Origin: Symsagittifera roscoffensis
Taxonomy: Eukaryota > Xenacoelomorpha > Acoela > Convolutidae
DNA: 64,000 nucleotides
Reading direction: 5' to 3'
Assembly (NCBI RefSeq): GCF_963678635.1
Contig: NC_087066.1
Span: 19,931,996-19,995,995 of the forward strand
Shown here piece by piece: positions 9,331 through 19,000 of this stretch (the first letter of the stretch is position 1; each line of letters begins with the position of its first letter). The position numbers were made by a program, and so were the translations under genes. Under the pieces are notes generated by a model, which saw only the letters and a list, made by a program, of their open reading frames with translations, did no database searches and had not been told where the DNA came from.

Positions 9331-10361
9331 TCAAGTTAAAAATTGTTGTTGTTCTTTTGTGTAGTTTGTTATATTGAATGTTGGTTTAAAATATGTTTTT
9401 TTTGTGAAATAATCTGTGTTCCTCTTTTCATTGCTTATTATACTATTTATGGATAGTTCTTCGTTAAGAATTGTGGGTTGACAAATATCTAATAATTGGA
9501 GTATATTATTTACGCGGTATGCTTTTTCATATACGGGTGATATTGTAGCGTTTGTTTCGCAATATCCTAAAAGTCCTAAGGGTAATGTTACTTGGTACGG
9601 TGTGTTGTTATGCACATGTAGTGAAATGATGTCTGAATTCGTATTTTTCAAATATTTTAAAGATGAAATCGTGATTTTGAAAAACTTATGAATAGGTTTA
9701 AACTCAAAGTCTGACATAAAGAGTTGTTGTTTATTTTGACTTTTGTCATATTGGTGAACTTGTTTTATTGAAAAGTTATATATTTTTCCTGATAGTGGTT
9801 TCAGGTGTTTCCGTTGTTGGTTTTAAATTGGATAAAATTTTGAAAAGAATGGTGGTTGTTTATTTAATCTTTGAAAAAATGTTAGAGCTGTATTTTTTGT
9901 TTTTGTGTACTTATCTTTGATTAGTAGTTTACTATTCAAGATGTTGATTGTTGGTATATATTTACATATAAATGGTATACCAATGATATTGTGTTTAATA
10001 TCAGTGATATGAAACATTTGTTTAAATGGTTTGTTTAGAATTTTATTTTGCTTCATTGTTCTTGTGGGGAGGAGGAATAATTGAACTTTTCGATAATTTA
10101 TTAACGTTGATCCTTGTGCTGTTGCTAGTTTACTAGAGGTTGCAAGAGGCGTTAATTTTAGGTGTAATGTTTTGATTTCATTCCATGTGGGAATGTTAAT
10201 TATGTTTGATTCTGCTCCTGAATCAATTAAAAAATCAATTTCAAGATCTGGTGATTGAACTTCTTTGTTTCTTGGACTTTCTAAGAGAAATGGTACTGTC
10301 CAAATTTTTTCTCCGGGTTTTTTTTTGTATATTTTGATAGATATGATTTGTGTTTAAACAT
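9331..10361 (-). CDS. Aspartic protease and spacer domain of Pol, one in-frame stop
   Basis: The Pol frame opens after a stop near 10,364, overlapping the end of Gag by about 120 nt. The retropepsin active-site triad DSGA is at 10,224-10,213 in IDSGAESN; a flap-like stretch follows (ATSSKLATAQGS). The C-terminal retropepsin block IIGIPF lies near 9,985. An in-frame TAA at 9825-9823 interrupts the frame, which then stays open for 164 codons to 9331. The second part (ATG 9717) contains TLPLGLLGYCE and a Thr/Asn-rich linker leading to RT. Protease cleaves the Gag and Pol precursors. As read, the TAA would cut Pol after protease unless it is suppressed. Confidence 0.75.
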
Positions 10362-13300
10362 TTTGTTTTGTCATTTTCGTTGGGTTTACTTGTCGTGTTA
10401 ATTTCGTTTATTTCTTGTGCAGTTTGTGTAGTATTGATGGGTTCAATGTAATAATTGTGAAGGAGTTCCAATTGATTTTCATTTATATGTGATGTAAAAG
10501 GTTGTTCATATATAATAGGTTCGTAGTAGTTTTCGACTTCTATCATATTTATGGAGATGGTATTTTCAGTATCACTTTCTGTGTCTGATGATTCACAGTT
10601 TATTTGATTTAGTTGTAGTTCATTATTTCCTGTGTCATCAATACCTGGGGGGTCTGATGTTGTTTCTTCATTTGTCTGTACTTGATTAATGTGTCTTTGA
10701 TGTTTTGGTGTACTACTTTTGTATCGATGTTTAGAATTATGATAATGGTTCTTATTCCTGTGTGGTGACTGGGAATAATTTCTATATCGATTATTGTAAC
10801 TTGAATTTCGTTTTTGTGAATTGTTTTGAGATCTGTTTTGATAATTATCATTTGATCTGTGATAGTTTGATCTGTTATATGAATTATTTCTTGATCGATT
10901 GTTCGAGTAATTCTGATTTCGATTGTTTGAATAACTTCTATTTCGATTATGCGAATAGTTTCTATTTCTGTTATATGATGAATTTCGTGATTGATTATTG
11001 GAATATTGTTTATTTCTTGGGTTTGAGTGGGAATTGGATCTAGAAACAAATTGTGTTGCATTTGATTTTGATCTCGAATAGTTATTTCGACTATTTGATC
11101 GATTATATTGATTTTGTGAAGAATTCTGTGTATTTCTTCGTTCTGGTGATCTTCCTCTATAACTTGAGTTATATGGTGATTGATGTCTCGTGTAACTGGT
11201 GTTGTTCGGAAGTGGTTTTCCTGAACTGTTGTTACTGTATACATTTTTGTTTGGTAGATTTTGATCTTTCTTCATGTATTGATAGAATGATTTATTTGGT
11301 TCTTTATATTTTTGAGGTTTGTTTTGGTTATCCTGTTGCTTTTGTCTACATTCGGATATACTATGTCCGTATCGTCGGCAATAATTACACCGTTTTTTGA
11401 AAGATGGTTTGCCTTTAAAATTTGGTTGTTTTTCATAAATATTTAGTATTTCAGTGATTTTTTCAACTAAGTCTGTATCTGATTCCTGTATGTTAATGAT
11501 ATTTGTAGTGTTTGTTTCAATTCGATTAACATATTGTAGTTTGAGATTTTCTGTTTCTTCAAGTTTCATTGTGGTTTCCGCTTGCTCTAGTTTGTCTACT
11601 AGTTTTCGAAAATCTAAATCTGGCTCTCGAATTGAAGAAGGATGAGATGCTCTCTTTTTTTTTGCTATTTTCCTTAATTGAGATGTTAAGGTCATCATTA
11701 AAATTTCTGTCATTTTTGTGTTTTTATAGTCATGTGTATTTAACGAATATGCTTTTCGAACTAGTGTTTCGATACGTACTGCTAATTGTTTGATGGTTTC
11801 AATTGGTAATCTGCGAATTTCATTACATAAAACTCTTTGGTGTTGTTTATTTCTTTCGGAGTCAAACAGTTTTGAAAATTTTTGTGTAAATCTTTTCCAG
11901 TCTGATTTTATTTCTATAGGTAATACTGAAAACCAATTTTGAGCTGCGCCATCTAAGGTTGTTTGTATCAACGCTGTGCGTCGATGTATCCAATTTTGAT
12001 GTAGCGGCGTATTAATTGGTTCAGGTCCTATATTTAAAATTAAATTGGCTGTTACTGCATTTAAATAATCTTCTACAGAATATTCAGGGTCTGCTCCTGT
12101 GAATACCATTAGTGGTTTATTTGATGTTATTGATGATCCACCCATAAGGTATGGATCCATTGTCATCTGTAGTGACTCTGCGGCATTTGGCATTTGCGAA
12201 AAATTTGAAAGTTGATTTTTTGTTATTTCGTGTTGTTGAAGGTAATATGGGAGTGGTATTTCATTTTGCATTTGAGTTGGTTGATACGAGTGCATAGTCA
12301 TTGGGTTTTGTGGTTGAATTGGTTGAAAAAATTGTGTATTTATTGGATTTGACATATGGATTGGTTGTTGATTTCGTGTATTTGTTGGATTTGGAGAAAA
12401 AATTCTATTATATGTATGAGGTCGTCGCGATCCTTGTTTGCGATATTCTTGGGTATATGGTGCAAAAATGTCTGGTTGTAAATAATCATCTTCAGATGAT
12501 AAGTAATCCGTTTGATGAGGTGCTTGCTTTTTATTTTTATTTTGTTGAAAGAATGGGTAATTTTCACTGTAGTCCTGTGGAGGACGTGAATTAGTCCGAA
12601 AATTTACTGAGTTGGTTGTTGTCATTGGGTTATCCCAATAGTGAGAACATACATGATTATTATTAGTTTTTCGTGGGTGATAGTTTGTTTTTGATGAATG
12701 TGCATAATTATAATTGTGTTCTGCGAAAGTGTTTCTTGTGAACGTTCTTCGTGGTGTTGATGGTACTGTCATAGGTCTATATTTTTGATAATCCATTTGT
12801 GAATATTTTGGAGCAACCGAAGGTTTAATGGTTGATTGTAAGGTTACTTGTGTCAGTGAAGTGTTTGTATTTTTTGGTGTTGTTAAATTTGGATGTATTG
12901 GTGAAATATTTTGTTGTTTAGTTGTTGTTGTTTGGACAATTTCTTCATTTATGAAGTGTGATGGTGTTTGGATATCTTGTTGTGTAAAATTTCTAGTTCC
13001 ATTAAGGTTTTCATTATGTATGACGGTCGAGTTTAAACTGTTATTTCGTGTATCGGGTAAAAATGTGTTGTAGTTTAATGGTGTTGCATCAATGGTTAGT
13101 GGTACTACTTTTACATAATCTCTTTGGTAAGATATTGTACTTATTGCTTGACTTGAGATTGATTGTGGAATGTTTATAAATGCATGATGAGACCATTCAG
13201 GGTCCCAAACGTAGTCTAACTGTTCTGTAATGGCAGTATCATCATTTGGATTTTGAGGTCTGAAATTTTTTCTTGCTTGTGAAATTGAGTCTATATTGTG

Positions 13301-13471
13301 TGTGAAATAATCTATTATAAACCATGCCAAAATTTTTTGTAAGTCATGTTTTGTGTGTTGTGAAACATCGTCTTTAGTGAAATTTTCTTTGATTATATGT
13401 AGGAAGGTTGAAAATAATGTGATTTCCTGTCGTACTTTTGTATGTTTGGATGTTTCAGTTGGTGAGATACT
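10241..13471 (-). CDS. gag: Gag polyprotein, main part: capsid-like domain, zinc knuckle, RS/NY-rich tail
   Basis: The frame is open from just after TAA 13474-13472 to TGA at 10,241, about 1,075 codons, with no ATG near its 5' end. It continues the reading frame of the 148-aa ORF upstream. From codon 13,330, the first 390 residues are Thr/Asn/Pro/Gln-rich. A retrotransposon-gag capsid-like helical domain spans about 405-600, beginning near FTGADPEYSVEDYL. A CX2CX4HX4C knuckle (CNYCRRYGHSISEC) is at about 644-657. Then comes a long Arg/Ser/Asn/Tyr-rich low-complexity region (about 690-900) and an acidic Thr/Asn-rich tail. Gag packages the RNA; the knuckle and the basic repeats would bind nucleic acid. 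The low-complexity part is unusually long for a gypsy Gag. Confidence 0.85.
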   Translation of the reverse strand, partial: SISPTETSKHTKVRQEITLFSTFLHIIKENFTKDDVSQHTKHDLQKILAWFIIDYFTHNIDSISQARKNFRPQNPNDDTAITEQLDYVWDPEWSHHAFINIPQSISSQAISTISYQRDYVKVVPLTIDATPLNYNTFLPDTRNNSLNSTVIHNENLNGTRNFTQQDIQTPSHFINEEIVQTTTTKQQNISPIHPNLTTPKNTNTSLTQVTLQSTIKPSVAPKYSQMDYQKYRPMTVPSTPRRTFTRNTFAEHNYNYAHSSKTNYHPRKTNNNHVCSHYWDNPMTTTNSVNFRTNSRPPQDYSENYPFFQQNKNKKQAPHQTDYLSSEDDYLQPDIFAPYTQEYRKQGSRRPHTYNRIFSPNPTNTRNQQPIHMSNPINTQFFQPIQPQNPMTMHSYQPTQMQNEIPLPYYLQQHEITKNQLSNFSQMPNAAESLQMTMDPYLMGGSSITSNKPLMVFTGADPEYSVEDYLNAVTANLILNIGPEPINTPLHQNWIHRRTALIQTTLDGAAQNWFSVLPIEIKSDWKRFTQKFSKLFDSERNKQHQRVLCNEIRRLPIETIKQLAVRIETLVRKAYSLNTHDYKNTKMTEILMMTLTSQLRKIAKKKRASHPSSIREPDLDFRKLVDKLEQAETTMKLEETENLKLQYVNRIETNTTNIINIQESDTDLVEKITEILNIYEKQPNFKGKPSFKKRCNYCRRYGHSISECRQKQQDNQNKPQKYKEPNKSFYQYMKKDQNLPNKNVYSNNSSGKPLPNNTSYTRHQSPYNSSYRGRSPERRNTQNSSQNQYNRSNSRNNYSRSKSNATQFVSRSNSHSNPRNKQYSNNQSRNSSYNRNRNYSHNRNRSYSNNRNQNYSNNRSRNNSYNRSNYHRSNDNYQNRSQNNSQKRNSSYNNRYRNYSQSPHRNKNHYHNSKHRYKSSTPKHQRHINQVQTNEETTSDPPGIDDTGNNELQLNQINCESSDTESDTENTISINMIEVENYYEPIIYEQPFTSHINENQLELLHNYYIEPINTTQTAQEINEINTTSKPNENDKTKCLNTNHIYQNIQKKTRRKNLDSTISLRKSKKQRSSITRS
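10318..10326 (-). promoter_or_regulatory. A9 run at the Gag-Pol frame change
   Basis: Nine consecutive A residues (minus strand) lie where the Gag and Pol frames overlap. Reading from Gag, Pol lies in the +1 (equivalently -2) frame. The overlap runs from about 10,361 to 10,241, so a slip on this run would produce a Gag-Pol fusion. The site is not a standard -1 heptamer for this frame. It may be programmed, or it may be a homopolymer indel. Confidence 0.35.
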
Positions 13472-13918
13472 TTAAAATTCTGTTTTTTCTAATATAGAAA
13501 TATAGGTATATATTATTGCAAAAACTTCGTTAGTGAATATGGAGTTTGCTCTTTGTGAATTATGATATTGTATGCTTTTAATATATTCTAAGAATACTTT
13601 TGAAAATTCTAATTCAAGATTGTCTGTTTGAATTACATATTTGCGGTGATTCGGATTTGGTGTGCTGAATTCTATGGTGTAGATTCCATATTGTTGTGTT
13701 AAATTACATATATCTTTCAGATAATGTTCAATAATTTGTCTTTTGATTTTTACATCTGGGAATTCTGCTTTACATGGGCTGATACCGGGTTCAAACAAAT
13801 TTAAGAGTAAATTCTTGCAAAAGTCATGTTGCCCTCTGTTATCGGGTGCATCTATGAGGAAGGGATAAACCTCTTCGTCATCTGGACTATCGTCACTTTG
13901 AGTGTGGCTGTGGCTCAT
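13472..13918 (-). CDS. 148-aa ORF in frame with Gag: probable Gag N-terminus (matrix-like)
   Basis: ATG at 13918-13916 opens 148 codons ending at TAA 13474-13472. Gag continues in the same frame immediately after this stop and has no ATG of its own near its start, so the two are best read as one Gag with a stop inside. The protein starts with a Ser/Asp/Glu-rich segment (about residues 1-20). It then has helix-compatible sequence with conserved-looking Cys and Phe, consistent with a matrix-like N-terminal domain. The first 26 nt overlap the end of the basic 155-aa ORF in another frame. Alternatives are an independent accessory protein or stop-codon readthrough as regulation. Confidence 0.6.
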   Translation of the reverse strand: MSHSHTQSDDSPDDEEVYPFLIDAPDNRGQHDFCKNLLLNLFEPGISPCKAEFPDVKIKRQIIEHYLKDICNLTQQYGIYTIEFSTPNPNHRKYVIQTDNLELEFSKVFLEYIKSIQYHNSQRANSIFTNEVFAIIYTYISILEKTEF

Positions 13919-14360
13919 TTTTTCGTTTAATGACTGTTAATATATAACTATCGATGTGTCTAATTGGTTGATTCCAATTATACAAGTGTACTGGTTTGTG
14001 TTTATATTGCTTTTTTATTCTTCTTTTTCCTCTTTTTGATGAATTTGAAGTTGTTTCTGAATCGGAAAAATATAGTTGATCGTGAATGGGACAATTTTTA
14101 TCAATTGATTCCTTTAATTTGTAGAGTTCATCTAAATTGCTGGCTTCTGATTGGGAAAATGCGTTTCTTTTCTTTGAAAATCTTTTTCGTGTGATTTGTC
14201 TTTGTTTGTTTATTATTTTTCTTTTTATTGTTAGTCTTTTTGTTCTAATGTATCCAACTGTTTGTGTATGAGGTGTGATTACAAGGTCGTATTTTTGGTT
14301 ATCTATCTCGCAGTTGTGTAAAACTATTGTTTGTTTATTTCCTAGATTTTTGAATGACAT
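13893..14360 (-). CDS. Basic 155-aa accessory ORF upstream of Gag
   Basis: ATG at 14360-14358 opens 155 codons. A central stretch (about residues 38-66) and a second one (about 108-122, KRGKRRIKKQYK) are dense in Lys and Arg and look like nuclear-localisation or RNA-binding signals. A Ser/Asp/Glu patch (SDSETTSNSS) lies between. It is the first frame after the leader and overlaps the Gag N-terminal ORF by 26 nt. An ORF before gag is unusual for Ty3/gypsy. It could be a regulatory RNA-binding protein of a complex element, but no family is recognised. Confidence 0.5.
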   Translation of the reverse strand: MSFKNLGNKQTIVLHNCEIDNQKYDLVITPHTQTVGYIRTKRLTIKRKIINKQRQITRKRFSKKRNAFSQSEASNLDELYKLKESIDKNCPIHDQLYFSDSETTSNSSKRGKRRIKKQYKHKPVHLYNWNQPIRHIDSYILTVIKRKNEPQPHSK

Positions 14361-15576
14361 AAGGTTTAGGATGAGGGATGCAAAAAGTTGTTAGGTGATT
14401 TCTATTTTCTTAGACTGTTAGTCCTTACGATTTTTTGGTACGCTTAACCTGGGTCTTTTTGTTCAGGGTTGGAGAGAAAAGTATATCGATTCCGAAGAAT
14501 GATTTTTTACTTTCTCGTGGCTAGTCTAAGCTAAGGTGTTAACTTACTTAATCTTACTTAGGGGTAGTGATTGTGTTCAAGGGTTGGAGAATAGTAAATC
14601 GATCCACAAGGTTCAGGTATAATTAGAACGCAAGTAGTTCGTTAGATACTATTTTAAACTTACTAAGTCTATGATTTATCCTGGGTCTGGTAAGAGGAGG
14701 GTTCAAGTGAAGGATGAACAACCGAAGTTCTTCACTGTTTATCCTAATTTGAATGGTTAGTTTTATTTAAAAATTTCTATTAATCTTGGGTCGTTTGGAA
14801 GGGTTGGATAGTGAATCGACGTTTGAGGTCGTTAGACACTTGCTAAGTGGGTGGGGAGAACAAAATTGTTCTTTTTGATCCAAGGATAGGCCTTGATGAT
14901 CAGGTTTTAAATTTAGTGAAAAAGAAAATTAATTAAAATCCAAGGATAAGCCTTGATATTTAAGTGAATTTAAATTTAAAATTGTTTAGGTTTATCTAAG
15001 AAAAAGATTTAGTTTTCTAATGATATTAGTGAACTTATGATTGCTGTTATGTTTAGGTGATAAAGCTGGGACAGCAGATGATTTTATGATTACTAACAAC
15101 TTATTGTCATGCTACTAATTTTTATTTTCATTTTCAATAAATTTTTTTCAAACATGTTTTATATAAGATTGCAGAAATTAAGAAAACGATCTGAGATCTT
15201 TTTATCAATCGTTATTGCATATTAATAATTTTGTTTAGCGCCTGAAATGATCATCAAAAGTTGCTTTGCAAATTTTATGTTTGCAAGTGAAAATCTAAAT
15301 TCATTGCTAATAAGATTCTAAATATAAAAATTTGTGTTGGCTTTTGCCGTACGATCATAAAACTATTTGGCAAGTTTCTACTTTGTCGTATGTCGTCTCT
15401 TCTTCGAGGTCTTCTTCCAATTCCGGGTAGTTCTGTTATCGTTTGGAATATCGGCTCTGATCTATTGAGTCGTAGAGACATTTCGATTAAATTATTGTCG
15501 TAAAACATTTTAAAAATGTTTTGTCTAAATTCTAATCTATTTTTTGGTTAATTCTAAGCTATTAAGGTCTTATTCG
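14361..15576 (-). other. Retroelement leader, non-coding
   Basis: Between the candidate primer site and the first ORF. It contains three imperfect copies of a gggttgga...atcga block at about 14,466, 14,582 and 14,798 (plus sense), and two copies of tccaaggata(g/a)gccttga at about 14,879 and 14,939. A 77-codon Arg-rich frame at 15,508-15,275 (RRPRRRDDIRQ) could be a spliced leader exon but has no other support. Confidence 0.4.
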
Positions 15577-15594
15577 AGACTTATGGTCGCACCA
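15577..15594 (-). other. Candidate tRNA primer-binding site
   Basis: On the minus strand, TGGTGCGACCATAAGTC begins two bases after the CA end of the candidate LTR. Primer sites begin with TGG, complementary to the tRNA CCA end, and usually follow the LTR with a 0-2 base gap. I could not assign the tRNA, and the match beyond the first 10-12 bases is unverified. Confidence 0.3.
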
Positions 15595-15596
15595 GA

Positions 15597-15890
15597 TGAG
15601 TTATGACCGATGTGGTTAACTCATAGAGTAATTTCGGATAGGGTACACCGTCTGCTCGTCACGCTATCTTATTTTCGGCCGGATAGATTCGTGCAACTTC
15701 TTAGTCTAATACCGATCCTAATCTTACTCTCATACTTTCTAGTCTCAGGGTGTTTAACTAGTCTCTGCTAGGCTCAATAGATCTAGGGTATACTGGTTTG
15801 TTGCGGCGGCTGAAGTTCTCTTGGATAGGCAACTAATTTCTAAGTTAAATTCAAATCTCTCTGGTGCTGAAATTACAAGTAATTTCAGCA
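15597..15890 (-). repeat. Candidate 5' LTR, 294 bp, TG...CA
   Basis: Minus strand from 15890 begins TGCTGAAATTAC and ends ...AACTCA at 15597, followed by a TGG-type primer site. The outer end is a perfect 26-bp palindrome. The matching 3' LTR would be left of base 1, so no direct-repeat test is possible here. No clear TATA box or polyadenylation signal was seen. Confidence 0.3.
15865..15890. repeat. Perfect 26-bp palindrome at the element's outer end
   Basis: TGCTGAAATTAC, two bases, then its exact reverse complement. It starts with TG and ends with CA, so its outer edge fits an LTR end recognised by integrase. Confidence 0.7.
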
Positions 15891-16084
15891 CTTACAAATA
15901 AGTGGGTTGTTAGTTAGATGGATCATGATTGGTTAATATTAAATACTTTACAGTGGTAAAATATCTAATTTATCCAATCATAAAATGTAGTTTGGATCAG
16001 GTTCCATAACTCACGCGCGGAAAACCTGCGCCAGAAGCCAGAAGAGCAAGTGCAGATTTTTTTAAACTGTAGACTTCATCTATT
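15891..16084. other. Short flank between retroelement and duplicated block
   Basis: About 190 bp of AT-rich sequence with no gene or repeat recognised. Confidence 0.4.
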
Positions 16085-19000
16085 GGTTGTATGTTTATTC
16101 ATGCACAGAGTGTCTCTGCAATTAATTTCGGAAAAAAATCGAGATATTTTGACAATTTCAAGTTTGTAATACGTCAAATGTCAAACATTCCAGGTGACTC
16201 AGATGTTTTTTTTTGGTGAAGTAGAAAACTAGTTTAACTTCGCTGTCTATACATAGAGTTTTTGAGTGAAGATTCAATTTTTAATCACCATGAAAAAAGT
16301 ATCCTCAAACATTGCCAATTAAAATAATGCAGTCCGTTTTGTTCATTTAAAAAAAGTGACTCCTGAAGTTTCTGGAGAAAAGGGATCAAACTGCTGTTGG
16401 CTCTCATGAACTTTTTGTTTAAATGAACGTGGCAGGGTTTTACACATCGTACAAAGAATTGTCCAGAGCTTGAGTTCGTCTTTGATTAGCAGATTTTTGC
16501 TGAGCATTAATTCTACTAGCATTTTGGGTCAAATGGTTCTTAAGTTTGCGCTGCTTGGAATTCGGCAGTTTGGTGGGTTTTCGGGTAATTCAAACAGAGC
16601 TATAGTTCTCTGGCATACTGTAGCCTGTCCTTTGCATTTATGACAGGGAAGTGCTAGAAACTGCTAATATATTCCGGAAAAGGTAGCTTCATAGCTCATT
16701 GTAGCCTAGTTGATCGGCTGCGATGACTGTTCGGACTAATGATTTGACTAGTCGGTCAGTTGGCTCATAGTTCTTGCAGACTGTTGTTGCTAGACAGACT
16801 GCTGACTGCTAATAGAGAACATAGAGGCTGCTATAAGTTGCTGATAGAATTTTTTTTGCAAAACTTGCAAGTGGCGGTTGAGTGAATGCTGCCTGATGTT
16901 TGGTTCAAGGTTCTGAAGATCCCACTCTGTTCGACAAGATAATGATTTTTTTCTCATAAATATTCTGATAATTTTTCAAAATTTCTAATTACCCGAGTTG
17001 ATCATCCTACAAAAAATTCCCCTATCTTGGAACGTCTTATAAGATTCGTAGAAAAATTTGCATATCTTACAATGTTCATACAAAAATTTGAAAGGTGATT
17101 TTATCAAATAAATAAAAGTTTTGTGAACAATAAACTTTAAACAAACGCTTGTTATTAATTTTTAGTGATTCGAAATTCTTTCCCAAAATTTTAATTGTTG
17201 TAGCTAAATCTACTTTGTACAACTAAAAAGAATAAAAGAATAAAAGTGAATTAGTCCAAAGTTAAAACATTAAAAAGTGAGAGACCATTCTCTCCGACGG
17301 AGAGAATGGCAAAGTGAAGGTCAAAGGTAAGTGACCTGTTAGCAAGTTACGTAATAGTTGCAGTAAGTGCAAAATAAACTGAGATCACATCATCACTCTC
17401 AGGAGGAAAAATTTTGAATTTTACAATTAACTAATTACTAACTAACTGCATCCTTTCTCCCCCTTTTTGTTGTTCTTTTCATGATCCGGATCGAAATTTT
17501 TGGATAAACTTTTTCATAAAAAGGTAGAATGCTCTCAATTTGCAGTTCTATTGGTTCTCTAGTTGGTTATAGTTCCCCAGATACAATGTTGTCTATACTG
17601 AGACAGTGGGGATAATAAAATGGCCCCTGAAGCTAAAAAAAACTGTGCCCATTCAGCTTTCTCTGATCACAATTGTGCTCATTCGGTTCTTTTTTGTAGA
17701 TTTGGGCTCAATCAACCCCATAGTGAAAAATTCGGGACCCCAAATTGGGCTTGAAAATAGGCTCATTCAGCTACTGTTGCTAAAAGTTGGGTTCAATTAG
17801 TTCGTTTTTTGAAAATTGGAGGCCAGTTTTCTACGAAAAAGAGATCAAAACCATCAGACCATTTCCGACCCAGGGAATGAAGCATTCAAGTTTTTGTATT
17901 CTAGGTAGAAACTCAAGAACCTGACGTTTTGTACAAAATAAAATATATGAATCAATACATTATAACGACAAACCTCAGAAACGAGACATTCAACTGGAGT
18001 TATGTTGAAGCGAGAACGCGGACATACCAAAGTTTTTTCCAACTCAGTTCCGAGCTATTTCGCCAAAAATTTTGCTCAAATAAGGGACAAACAAAAGATA
18101 AATAGCATTTATTTGCTGTTCAGCGTTGAAAAACAATGTTTTGCCCTTCAAAAAAAGTTTTTTTTTACAGAAACAAAATACTCTCTTCTAGATGACTAGA
18201 AAACTTCCACTATGGAAAATTCAGTGGTAAAGACAAAGCCACTTGTTTTTGCTCTTCGAATCTGAAGTGTAAAAATTCAGCTAGGGCTAAGTTTCGACAG
18301 ATAAATCAGAAAGAAATGGTTCATCAACCATTTTTATATCAGGATGTCAACCCGGGATAACATCATACAGGAAATTTGACTCTAACCAATAGTCAAAAAA
18401 CTTACTTTTCTACCTCCAACAAATCTGAATATGAAAATCAAGCATTTTCACAAACAAATACAAAATAAAATTTACATCTGCGCAGGCACAAACGTTTGAA
18501 AAGGCTTGCAGAACATGTTATCTTACAAAAATTTAAATGAATTTCTGAATGCTTTGAGGATGGATGTTTTTTTGTTGTCTTGATACATTGAGGTTTTTGT
18601 TTATCCGAGGCGAGAATATTTCGGGAAATAAACACGTTTTTGTTGCCAAATTTTATTTTTAAAACTAAATTTTTCTCCATTCCCCACATTTTTGTCTTTT
18701 GATTTATATCTCATGCTGTCGCCAATGGAATATAATATCTCACCATAAAACTTAAAATGTTCAAAATAGGAAAAAGTGTTTTCAGCAAAATCCAGCAGCA
18801 ATCGAAGTTCTCATACCGAAAATCAGCACTCTCAAATTGCAAAACAGCAACAAGCTAACGAGAATATTCCCATAAAAATTGAAATTGGTTGTTTGCAATT
18901 TTCCGTAGATCAATTTTTTACCAAAGTTTTACCAAAACGGATTAACATCTATTGTTTTTATCAGAATTAAACTTAATTACGACCCATTTAAAAACAAGTA

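Larger units (their letters stand above)
1..15890 (-). mobile_element. Giant Ty3/gypsy-like retroelement with envelope and accessory ORFs, left end missing
   Basis: All coding signal from 14,360 to 1 lies on the minus strand. The order is leader, basic ORF, Gag, protease, reverse transcriptase, RNase H, integrase with GPY module, small membrane ORFs, Ser/Thr/Pro-rich ORF, envelope-like gene and a second Ser/Thr/Pro-rich ORF. The PR-RT-RH-IN order and GPY module are those of Metaviridae. At more than 15.9 kb it is about twice the usual 5-9 kb of the group, from established knowledge. The 3' LTR would lie left of base 1, so the LTR cannot be confirmed by comparison. The copy is inactive as read: RT active-site change, three in-frame TAA stops and several frameshifts. 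An alternative is two elements side by side, with the part left of about 5,300 of separate origin. Confidence 0.8.

Noticed and set aside
10609-11244. 211-codon frame inside Gag on the same strand
   Set aside because: Frame-shadow of the Arg/Ser/Asn/Tyr-rich Gag repeat; Ile/Thr-rich with no domain.
15550-15594. tRNA-like 3' end (ttcga and terminal cca) on the plus strand
   Set aside because: No D or anticodon arm upstream and the T-arm does not pair correctly. A primer-binding site read in reverse explains the CCA better.
16980-17010. String similar to the nematode spliced leader (taattaccc...gttga), also near 21,127
   Set aside because: No splice donor at the right place and no Sm-binding site downstream. 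A short AT-rich match can occur by chance.
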